In this document: positions 27,844-34,265 of the stretch, piece by piece
Numbering within the stretch: the first letter of the stretch is position 1
Layout: the number at the start of each line of letters is the position of its first letter
Position numbers and translations under genes: made by a program
NCBI RefSeq assembly: GCF_003049685.1
Contig: NZ_PYSY02000001.1
Span: 1,612,001 to 1,676,000, forward strand
Length of the DNA stretch: 64,000 nucleotides
Source: Brucella pituitosa
Lineage (GTDB): Bacteria > Pseudomonadota > Alphaproteobacteria > Rhizobiales > Rhizobiaceae
Direction: 5' to 3'
Notes under the pieces: generated by a model
What the model was told of the DNA's origin: nothing
Databases searched by the model: none
Seen by the model: only the letters and a program-made list of their open reading frames with translations

Positions 27844-28117
27844 TATCTAACCCCGCCATGAACGGATCATCGGAATGTCCACCGGAGGAATTTGCATCTA
27901 GTAAAGCTTGCACTTGCGTCCAGCTCCAACGCACTGATCCACCGAGCCTAACAGGTTTTGGAAGCAAGCCCCGCCGCACATAATCATCAACAGTAGTTTC
28001 GCTAATATCGAGTTCAGTGGCTAGACGTGCTTTGCCCAGATATGAAGGGGGACGATCCCCCAACAATATTCGTGGAAATTCCTCAGCGTTTTTCATGAGT
28101 ACAGAACGTTTAGCCAT
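27824..28117 (-). CDS. AlpA/Xis-like excisionase or activator
   Basis: A 97-aa protein with a winged-helix MerR/AlpA-type DNA-binding domain: PPSYLGKARLATELDISETTVDDYVRRGLLPKPVRLGGSVRW, about residues 23-65. AlpA-like proteins activate excision of satellites such as P4 and PICIs. It lies directly upstream of int and overlaps it by 20 bases, so the ratio of the two proteins is probably set by translational coupling. Alternative: a plain excisionase without activator role. Confidence 0.8.
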   Translation of the reverse strand: MAKRSVLMKNAEEFPRILLGDRPPSYLGKARLATELDISETTVDDYVRRGLLPKPVRLGGSVRWSWTQVQALLDANSSGGHSDDPFMAGLDNVSQAS

Positions 28118-28120
28118 CGC

Positions 28121-28393
28121 TCAGCCCTCCATTTTGCCGGAAATAGCCCTATAAGCAGGAAGAACGAGCTTTATTGCAGCCTCATGGAATGGGCTGTCAT
28201 GTCGCCATTTGACGGCCTTGCGGTCATCTTTACTCAGTGGCGGCCAAACGCGGTATTCACCGTCTCTCGATACCAGAGCCGCACCCCGAATGGTGAGGCC
28301 ACCGGCAACGCTAAGGTCGGCATAGGCCAGCAAATCAAAGTCAGGCTTTGCCGCACCGTTATAAAGCCGCATCCCAAGAAGCTGAATATCCAT
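28121..28393 (-). CDS. SpoVG-like small phage protein
   Basis: A 90-aa protein starting at ATG 28393 (MDIQLLGMRLYNGAAKPDFD), which has AAGGGGG seven bases before it. The middle, LLAYADLSVAGGLTIRGAALVSRDGEYRVWPPLSKDD, resembles the SpoVG pattern of a beta-strand pair followed by a conserved hydrophobic turn and a basic helix (KWRHDSPFHEAAIKLVLPAYRAI). SpoVG-type proteins bind nucleic acid; phage versions are known. The match is by eye and weak. It lies between the head genes and the excisionase gene. Confidence 0.5.
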   Translation of the reverse strand: MDIQLLGMRLYNGAAKPDFDLLAYADLSVAGGLTIRGAALVSRDGEYRVWPPLSKDDRKAVKWRHDSPFHEAAIKLVLPAYRAISGKMEG

Positions 28394-28403
28394 TTCCGCC
28401 CCC

Positions 28404-28730
28404 TTATCGAGCCAATCGAACAGCGACAGAAACCGCAGCCGCAGCCGCTGTTTCAACCGCATGGCCGATCAATGTATTTCCGGTATCGCTGGCAGTGACT
28501 TTCTTCGCAGTCGCATCCCAAAAGACTTTCTGCCCTTCGATCAGCCCTGCACCTGTAACTTTTGGAAGATTGAAAACGCCTTCCAGATAGGTTGATACTT
28601 TCTGGCCTGCACTGGCGTCTGTTGCGGCAACGCCGAATAGATCACCAGTCAAGAAACCTTCACCTGACACAACACCGGCTAAAGGCGCGGTGAGATCAAC
28701 AATATTGCCATGCTGCACATAGTTTCGCAT
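28404..28730 (-). CDS. DUF2190-like capsid decoration/cement protein
   Basis: A 108-aa beta-rich protein. The pattern starts MRNYVQHGNIVDLTAPLAGVVSGEGFLTGDLFGVAA and continues GQKVSTYLEGVFNLPKVTGAGLIEGQKVFWDATAKKVT, ending with a GHAVETAAAAAVSVAVRL strand. This is the typical order of DUF2190 proteins, which sit beside phage capsid genes and act as head-stabilising proteins in characterised cases. It lies one base after the connector gene. Confidence 0.75.
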   Translation of the reverse strand: MRNYVQHGNIVDLTAPLAGVVSGEGFLTGDLFGVAATDASAGQKVSTYLEGVFNLPKVTGAGLIEGQKVFWDATAKKVTASDTGNTLIGHAVETAAAAAVSVAVRLAR

Positions 28731-28731
28731 A

Positions 28732-28941
28732 TCAGTAGCCCTTAGAAACTCTAGGATAAATCAACCGGCGCGACGGTTTTAAAGCCGTCGCAATCCGGGT
28801 TTCGAGATCAGCAATGGCAGCGGCCAATTCAGCGTCACTGCGATATTCGGTTTCATCATCCCCAAAGCGGGTCTTGCGAACACCTTCGGCCCGTAAGGCT
28901 CGAAGGTTTGCAAGCTGCTGCTGCATCTCGGTTACGTTCAT
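28732..28941 (-). CDS. gpW-like head-tail connector protein
   Basis: A 69-aa protein: a helical N-terminus (VTEMQQQLANLRALRAEGVRKTRFGDDETEYRSDAELAAAIADLETRIA) and a short basic tail. It matches small gpW-type head-completion proteins, which plug the portal after packaging and create the tail-binding surface. It starts two bases after the capsid stop. Here it lies after the capsid gene, whereas in lambda-like phages gpW precedes the portal gene. Confidence 0.75.
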   Translation of the reverse strand: MNVTEMQQQLANLRALRAEGVRKTRFGDDETEYRSDAELAAAIADLETRIATALKPSRRLIYPRVSKGY

Positions 28942-28943
28942 GG

Positions 28944-30719
28944 CTAAGCCGCCTTATGGTCAAGGCGCGTCCAGCTACGCCATTCGAGCCAGCCAAGGCC
29001 GAACGGGTGGCGTATCTTGAACTGCACTGCATCCGTATTAAAATCGATACGGCTGTCAGTGAAAGGCGCTTCCTGCCCTTGCAGATAAACCCGCACAGCG
29101 CCGTCCATCTTCGACGGTGCTGCAACCAACCACGATGCATCAGGATCACTTAGGCGCGGCTCAACGACCACTTGCAGCTTGCCTGCCAGCGGGTTCACGT
29201 CAGCGATTGCGGAAGCCTGAATGCTGGCGAGAAGGCGAAGTGCGGTTTCCTCAAAATCGGAATGCACAAGCCAATGTGTCGGATAAACACCGATCATTAC
29301 ATCGCCCACACCCTTACGCTTTGCCATGGCAGAGCGTGCGCCCATAATCTGCTTGACTTCCGTCAGACCATCCAGTGTGAGGTCAACAATATTGCCACGG
29401 CTTGCATGGAAAACCGTTTGACCGTCCTTCATTTTCGGACCGGACAAACTGCCCTGCTGCACATAAGCAACCTGACGATCTGCAATTTCCGCAGCCATGC
29501 GCTTGCCAAACTGCGTGCCGTCATTGCCAAGGCGCGAACCAGCATTGATCGTCAATTCATATGACTTGCTGGTAATGCCGCCGATCACGGCAACACTGAC
29601 TGTCTCGCCGGTTTCGTGAATAAACGAATGCTTGTATTCGCCACTCTCTAATTTGTCGGCGATTGCAAGACTGGTCCAATCAGCAAGGCCGCGTGTTTCT
29701 GCATTGAATGTTGAAACACTATCGCGACCAAACAAAGCAGCCATAGGGGAAGCTGCTGCATCCAATTCCCGGCGCATAGCGAGATTGAAAGTACCGCCTG
29801 CAATCAGCGGGAAATCGGATGTGGTGGCAGCACGGCGAACAACTTCCGCATCAGATAGGCCAATGGTTGCAATACCAGCATTGCGGCAAAGACGTTCAGC
29901 CAATGCACGTTCACCTTGTGCAAACACTTCCGCAGCCTGCCCGCTAGGCTGTTCACCACGATTGACAGCATCATAGAAATTCACAACGGCATTGCGCAGA
30001 ATGACAGGATTGTCGAGTGTCTCATCATTATGCTGCCGGATTGTGCGAACAGGCGGAGCGCTGCGCTCTACCGCTGCAAGCGCCAAGGCAGTACGCTCAC
30101 TGTCTGGCGCGTCGGAATTGCGCAGCGCTTCACGCACAGCGTCTGGAACGCCAGCAGCACGGCAAACCGTGTCCCACTGCTCAACCGACATGCGGTTGTT
30201 TTCGATCACATCTTCGGGGTCCATAGGACTGCTCCTGATTTTTGAATGGGGATCAGCAGGATTGACCACAAAGCTGCCCTCGATCAGCTTCCCCGAAAGG
30301 GCTGTTCTGATCTTGCGGCCTGTTGCGGGGTCTTTGCTGTCGCGCCATTTCGAAACTGAAAAAGAAATGGAAAAGCTCGATTGCACGCCATCTTTAAGAT
30401 TGGCGGCGAGCGCGTCATTATCAGCACGCGAAGATAAGCGCCCTTCGGCTACGAGGGCTTGAATGTCGCCTTCGATTGTTTCGAGGCGGAAGTTTTTAAG
30501 AATGCCCACCGTGTCCCGAACACTGATGGAATGATCTGTTTGCAGTGGCAGACTGTCCGGCCAGCCGTTAGCGCCGAACGATGCAAGGTCCAGCACTTCA
30601 AAATGGCTTCCACAATTTACGGGTGCAGATGTTGCGACAACAACCGTAAAGGATCGCGTTTCTGGATCGTAGCTGTTCGGCTTAGACTGTGCCTGAAACC
30701 GACGAACAAGATTTGTCAT
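28944..30719 (-). CDS. Fused prohead protease and major capsid protein
   Basis: A 591-aa protein. Residues 1 to about 165 look like an HK97/S78-type prohead protease: FTVVVATSAPV strand, H63 in LQTDHSISVRDTVGIL and a Ser in GVQSSFSISFSVSKW (about 115-119). A linker with an internal Met at 166 leads to a capsid domain (about 240-591) of the Mu-type head-subunit kind, e.g. MAALFGRDSVSTFNAETRG and RNIVDLTLDGL. Fusions of protease and capsid let the protein process itself during assembly. Its start overlaps the portal stop (ATGA). The N-terminal fold call is less certain than the capsid call. Confidence 0.82.
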   Translation of the reverse strand: MTNLVRRFQAQSKPNSYDPETRSFTVVVATSAPVNCGSHFEVLDLASFGANGWPDSLPLQTDHSISVRDTVGILKNFRLETIEGDIQALVAEGRLSSRADNDALAANLKDGVQSSFSISFSVSKWRDSKDPATGRKIRTALSGKLIEGSFVVNPADPHSKIRSSPMDPEDVIENNRMSVEQWDTVCRAAGVPDAVREALRNSDAPDSERTALALAAVERSAPPVRTIRQHNDETLDNPVILRNAVVNFYDAVNRGEQPSGQAAEVFAQGERALAERLCRNAGIATIGLSDAEVVRRAATTSDFPLIAGGTFNLAMRRELDAAASPMAALFGRDSVSTFNAETRGLADWTSLAIADKLESGEYKHSFIHETGETVSVAVIGGITSKSYELTINAGSRLGNDGTQFGKRMAAEIADRQVAYVQQGSLSGPKMKDGQTVFHASRGNIVDLTLDGLTEVKQIMGARSAMAKRKGVGDVMIGVYPTHWLVHSDFEETALRLLASIQASAIADVNPLAGKLQVVVEPRLSDPDASWLVAAPSKMDGAVRVYLQGQEAPFTDSRIDFNTDAVQFKIRHPFGLGWLEWRSWTRLDHKAA

Positions 30720-32011
30720 TGTTGATTTCCTTGAATTTTGACGGTTTTGTCGGCTTCAAATTCTGACTGCACAGTCTCGTATTCTCGGCCCCGCGCCTCG
30801 ATGATTTCCTTGCGGGACTTTAAACCAGCATTCAGCAGGGAAATATCGGCGTTGGCTTCCTTGAGACGGTCGATTTCCGGCCAGCTTGGTTCGATCCAAC
30901 CATGGTCAAGATCGGCTCTAATCCGGCCTGCCAGTCGCTCGATAGCCTGCCAGCGGGTGAACACGGGATCGAGAACGCCCTCGATCAAAGTAACTTTGCG
31001 AGTGGCTTCCGCCTTGCGGCGTGCTGTCAATGCACCGCCACGAAAACTGGAATAATTCACGCCCTCAAGATCGCCGATCAGATCTTCATAGGTCACACCA
31101 ACCGATGCCGCTATCTGGCGATAAAGCACCTTGATAAAAGCGTTGAAGTCGGGCGACTGTGGACCGTTGACAACTTCAACCTGTTCACCGGGACGTGCAC
31201 GAATAATAGCACCGGGTTCCAAAGATGGATTAGGCTCACCGTCAAAAGCATCTGTTCCGTCAGGACTGGTCAAGATTGCCGTCAGCATCGCACTAACCTG
31301 CAACTGCTTGAGCCGCGCTTCTATTGCGATGCTTGCATTGTTGAGAACCGGCAAAGTTGCGACAAGCGCACTGATACCGCGCACTTGTCCGGGAAACTCA
31401 TGCTCAAACACATGCACAACATCCGGTGCATCAAATCGAACCGATTGCGTGTTACGGGCGAATGGATCGCCGGGAGAGTTCGGCAATATCCAATAACCAG
31501 CAATCACGCCAAGGCCATCACGCTCGACACCGGCAACGATAGAGCCGGACGCGCCCAAGTCTTCATTCTTGGAACGATCAAGCTGTTCGGGGTCGAGAAG
31601 CTGAAAAGCGTATCGGCCATCAATGACACGATGCAAACCAAGAATTTCACCGCTGATCACCCACGAACGGATCGAAGCACGCTGCATGGCAGTAACCGAC
31701 ATAAGCGCAGATGGGTCAATGCGCGTGGCATTGAACCGGGCACCAACAATCTGATCAGGTGTATTCAACCGAACACCACTGCCCACGATCTGCGATACAA
31801 CCAGATTAACCGCCGAACGCACAACAGGATCATTCACATAAAGCCCAGCAACACGCTGGGAAACGGTCTGGCCTGCCTGTCGAATATCAGCCGAACCAGA
31901 GATCACACGCGGATCATCCGGCCAGTTTACGCTTGCAGCGTTCACGGCACGTTTATGGTTTGGATTCCCTTTGTTCGAACGCGAGAAAAGTTTAGGGAAA
32001 GGCAGGGCCAT
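30716..32011 (-). CDS. Phage portal protein, lambda gpB type
   Basis: A 431-aa portal that forms the ring through which DNA enters the head. Landmarks: RVAGLYVNDPVVRSAVNLVVSQIVGSGVRLN near the N-terminus, LDPEQLDRS, HVFEHEFPGQVRGIS, and the signature GVTYEDLIGDLEGVNYSSFRGGALTARR near residue 310. It is shorter than lambda gpB (about 530) but similar to portals of small islands. It overlaps the protease-capsid gene by four bases and follows the MerR-like gene by 18 bases. Confidence 0.9.
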   Translation of the reverse strand: MALPFPKLFSRSNKGNPNHKRAVNAASVNWPDDPRVISGSADIRQAGQTVSQRVAGLYVNDPVVRSAVNLVVSQIVGSGVRLNTPDQIVGARFNATRIDPSALMSVTAMQRASIRSWVISGEILGLHRVIDGRYAFQLLDPEQLDRSKNEDLGASGSIVAGVERDGLGVIAGYWILPNSPGDPFARNTQSVRFDAPDVVHVFEHEFPGQVRGISALVATLPVLNNASIAIEARLKQLQVSAMLTAILTSPDGTDAFDGEPNPSLEPGAIIRARPGEQVEVVNGPQSPDFNAFIKVLYRQIAASVGVTYEDLIGDLEGVNYSSFRGGALTARRKAEATRKVTLIEGVLDPVFTRWQAIERLAGRIRADLDHGWIEPSWPEIDRLKEANADISLLNAGLKSRKEIIEARGREYETVQSEFEADKTVKIQGNQQ

Positions 32012-32028
32012 TATTCGATCTCCAATCT

Positions 32029-32490
32029 CTAAGCTTTATCGAACAAGCCTGCCAGCTGATCGCTGAGATGCTCGCCTAAAACCCTCGTATCGACAACAAC
32101 GAAACCCGGTAAACGCAAGCGAAGTGTTTCTTCGAGGCTATATACTGTTTCAACTTGTAGTCGTTCACCCTGCCTGACATTGAACGCTGCTAGATATGGC
32201 AATTCTCCTACTTGCTTTGCGAACACTGGATCGTCGGCTACAGCGGCATAAACGAAGGGAACCGCGAAGCCAGCCACATGGAATGCATCACTGAGATCCG
32301 AGATTATGCGCCATTTCGTGAAATGGTTGACAATGGCTAATTGAGCTACATCGCCGACGACATACCCCCATCGGCCATTATCCTGCTGAGTACCAAGCTG
32401 GAGAAGTCCGCGCCGCCGCCAATCCCGCAAGACATCAGGTGAAAGGCCGGTTCTTGCTTCAACTTCCGAGGGTGAGATTAAACGAGTCAT
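32029..32490 (-). CDS. MerR-like winged-helix regulator of the satellite
   Basis: A 153-aa protein starting MTRLISPSEVEARTGLSPDV at 32490. The first 60 residues form a MerR-type HTH (EVEARTGLSPDVLRDWRRRGLLQLGTQQDNGRWGYVVGDVAQL). The rest (about 65-153) is an uncharacterised domain without the usual coiled coil. It is next to the portal gene. Its upstream region has two CCGTGTGAT repeats, which may be its own operator. A longer frame from 32541 is open but would include that operator region. Could switch on the head-gene operon; inference only. Confidence 0.65.
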   Translation of the reverse strand: MTRLISPSEVEARTGLSPDVLRDWRRRGLLQLGTQQDNGRWGYVVGDVAQLAIVNHFTKWRIISDLSDAFHVAGFAVPFVYAAVADDPVFAKQVGELPYLAAFNVRQGERLQVETVYSLEETLRLRLPGFVVVDTRVLGEHLSDQLAGLFDKA

Positions 32491-32499
32491 CTTAAATAT

Positions 32500-32533
32500 C
32501 CGTGTGATTGTCACACACATAATACCGTGTGAT
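32500..32533. promoter_or_regulatory. Repeated CCGTGTGAT operator-like sites
   Basis: CCGTGTGAT occurs at 32500-32508 and again at 32525-32533, 25 bases apart, with an inverted TCACAC between them. They lie directly upstream of the MerR-like gene. Confidence 0.5.
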
Positions 32534-32617
32534 GATCCCATGTCAATGCTCGAAAAAATGATTTATTCAAGCTACCACTTATATACTTGCCAAGCGTTGC
32601 GGTGTGGATAAGTTTAG

Positions 32618-32854
32618 CTACGAGCGTGATTGCGACATGTGCTCCCGCATTTCAACGCCCTCCAACGCTGCGAGTGCATTGAGCGCCTTCTTGTCCGCAA
32701 CCTCAAGAACACGGCTCACGCCACCAAGAATGTTATTATATGGTCGGGATAAGTCTTCACTGATATTTCCCAAACATTCGATAGCAGTGCGCAATAACGC
32801 CGAAACGTCATATGCATCATCAATTGCAAGATTGAGTTCATCTTTATCGATCAT
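32618..32854 (-). CDS. Small helical satellite protein, unknown
   Basis: A 78-aa acidic, helical protein (MIDKDELNLAIDDAYDVSAL then LRTAIECLGNISEDLSR). No family recognised. Its ATG overlaps the stop of the 51-residue gene upstream (ATGA), so the pair is translationally coupled and transcribed leftward, divergent from the XRE gene at 33092. Probably an early or regulatory protein of the satellite. Confidence 0.6.
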   Translation of the reverse strand: MIDKDELNLAIDDAYDVSALLRTAIECLGNISEDLSRPYNNILGGVSRVLEVADKKALNALAALEGVEMREHMSQSRS

Positions 32855-33006
32855 GGCAAAATAACTCCCTTTTCAGCACAAATACGACGTGCATACGCAA
32901 GGGCTTCGCGCTTTTGGTTCGAATCTAAGCCTGACCACAACAGCAAAATTTCCGCGTCAATTTCAGACAAGCCTTCGGGATTAGCCGGAATAGCAGATTT
33001 CGGCAT
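32851..33006 (-). CDS. Small 51-residue satellite protein
   Basis: An open frame starting MPKSAIPANPEGLSEIDAEI and continuing through LLLWSGLDSNQKREALAYARR to ICAEKGVILP. A perfect GGAGGT ribosome site lies five bases before the ATG, and the stop overlaps the next gene's start (ATGA). The sequence looks like a helical protein. It is easily missed because of its size. No family recognised. Confidence 0.65.
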   Translation of the reverse strand: MPKSAIPANPEGLSEIDAEILLLWSGLDSNQKREALAYARRICAEKGVILP

Positions 33007-33019
33007 AATGTACCTCCAT

Positions 33020-33103
33020 TGATATATTTTAAATCAAGTGATATGCGTAATATCATCAGATTTTTAATTGATCAATAGGCTATCAAAAGATATGTCACAT
33101 ATC
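33020..33103. promoter_or_regulatory. Divergent promoter region with multiple dyads
   Basis: Four dyads lie in 84 bases: TTGAT..ATCAA (33020-33037), TGATAT-5-ATATCA (33039-33055), TATC-4-GATA (33081-33092) and GATATG-3-CATATC (about 33089-33103, over the XRE start codon). The repeated GATAT/ATATC half-sites point to a repressor controlling both directions, as in phage lysogeny switches. Confidence 0.6.
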
Positions 33104-33340
33104 ACGGGATCGCAAATTCGCGCAGCCAGAGCATTGTTGCGTTGGCGTGCAGAAGATTTAGCGAATGAAGCAAAAATCGGCGTTGCTACAGTCAGGCGAG
33201 CGGAAGCAAAAGACGGCGACCATGGAATGACAGATGCAAACGAATCTGCAGTTCGCACTGCATTTGAAAAGGCAGGCGTTATTTTCGTCGCTGAAAATGG
33301 TGAGGGGCCGGGTGTAAGATTAAAAAAATCCGGCCAATAA
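33092..33340 (+). CDS. XRE/Cro-CI-like HTH regulator
   Basis: An 82-aa protein with an HTH at about residues 5-55: ITGSQIRAARALLRWRAEDLANEAKIGVATVRRAEA. ATG 33092 is chosen over TTG 33068. The C-terminal half (AFEKAGVIFVAENGEGPGVRLKK) is the usual extension of small Rhizobiales XRE proteins. It diverges from two small genes across a dyad-rich region, the layout of a lysogeny-like switch. It is the likely master repressor of the satellite or of the nuclease module. Confidence 0.8.
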   Translation: MSHITGSQIRAARALLRWRAEDLANEAKIGVATVRRAEAKDGDHGMTDANESAVRTAFEKAGVIFVAENGEGPGVRLKKSGQ

Positions 33341-33378
33341 TAATTATAACCCGAAGAAGGAATACTGGGGGATTCTAG

Positions 33379-33921
33379 ATGAATGCAATCCAAACAGAAT
33401 ACAACGGATACAAATTTAGGTCGCGGACAGAAGCAAGATGGGCCGTATTTTTCGCCGGTCTTGGAATAAAGTATGAATATGAAAAAGAGGGCTTCAAGCT
33501 TAACTCTGGTCCATACCTTCCCGATTTTTGGCTCCCAAAATATCAAATGTGGGTTGAAATCAAAGCTGATTATCCATCAGATCAAGAAAAAGTGCTTTGT
33601 GACGAACTAGCCGAAGTAACTAATTTTACTACGTTACTAATCTTCGGACAACCTACGCCAGAGGGCTACGGCATATACATATCGCCCAATAGTGATTTTC
33701 CATTTTCTGGAGAAAAATACCTATTTGGTCAAGATAGAAAGGTCGATAAGGTTCTTTGGATACTTGAAGAAAATCAAGAGCGCGGGATCTGCTTAGATCC
33801 TGATAAGAATGATCGGTCAGGAGATAAATATTTGCTAGGTCAATATGCATCTTGGATAAATGCCGCTCTTGAAGGGGCGAGTTCAGCCAGATTTGAACAC
33901 GGCGAAAAACCAAATGTTTGA
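33379..33921 (+). CDS. PDDEXK-type nuclease-like protein
   Basis: A 180-aa protein beginning MNAIQTEYNGYKFRSRTEAR. The order FRSRTEARWAVFF (helix with conserved Glu), YLPDFWLPKYQMWVEIKADYPS (D-x13-ExK) fits a PDDEXK nuclease core: E20, D50 and E58-x-K60 are candidates. The remaining 110 residues are unassigned, with two similar segments (GEKYLFGQD and GDKYLLGQY). Such small phage nucleases act in recombination, packaging support or defence. Lower GC than the host genes. It lies between two XRE genes in the same direction. Confidence 0.7.
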   Translation: MNAIQTEYNGYKFRSRTEARWAVFFAGLGIKYEYEKEGFKLNSGPYLPDFWLPKYQMWVEIKADYPSDQEKVLCDELAEVTNFTTLLIFGQPTPEGYGIYISPNSDFPFSGEKYLFGQDRKVDKVLWILEENQERGICLDPDKNDRSGDKYLLGQYASWINAALEGASSARFEHGEKPNV

Positions 33922-33934
33922 GAAAGAAAAAATC

Positions 33935-34153
33935 ATGACCTCAGTCAAAATCGATGTACAAGAGCGGCATCCAGCTGGCTTCAAATCGCGGAGAGAAACA
34001 CTTGGCTTAACCCAAGAGGAATTAGCAGCTTCCGCCGGCATAAGCGTTCAGGAACTTGACTCCCTTGAAAACACCCCTGCCAATTCTGGAAGTTACAACT
34101 TTGCGAATGCAGTCAAAGTTGAACAGGCGCTCGCCCAAGCCGAGCCTAAATAG
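33935..34153 (+). CDS. Second XRE-family HTH protein
   Basis: A 72-aa protein: SRRETLGLTQEELAASAGISVQELDSLEN forms a classic XRE HTH at residues 15-45. ATG 33935 is used; an ATG at 33914 would overlap the nuclease gene. It follows the nuclease gene by 13 bases, so nuclease and regulator are probably an operon. It might act as an antitoxin-like controller of the nuclease gene, but no direct evidence is visible. Confidence 0.7.
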   Translation: MTSVKIDVQERHPAGFKSRRETLGLTQEELAASAGISVQELDSLENTPANSGSYNFANAVKVEQALAQAEPK

Positions 34154-34157
34154 CTAA

Positions 34158-34257
34158 ATCAAGTCGCCAACTTGGCGACTTGATCAACTGGCCAACTTGG
34201 CCACATGAAATACGGGTGACACCGTGTCGCCCGTCCGGGCCTGCAAATTTGCAGCCC
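34158..34257. repeat. Cluster of five consecutive palindromes
   Basis: In order: 34158-34184 (13-base arms, single C centre), 34189-34203 (TGGCCAA-C-TTGGCCA), 34214-34232 (GGGTGACAC-C-GTGTCGCCC), 34229-34240 (GCCCG-2-CGGGC) and 34241-34254 (CTGCAAATTTGCAG, perfect), with flanking GGGC/GCCC. It lies between the convergent XRE and terminase genes. The first two share the core CCAACTTGG. It may include a bidirectional terminator; a packaging or replication role is possible. Confidence 0.7.
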
Positions 34258-34265
34258 CATATTAC

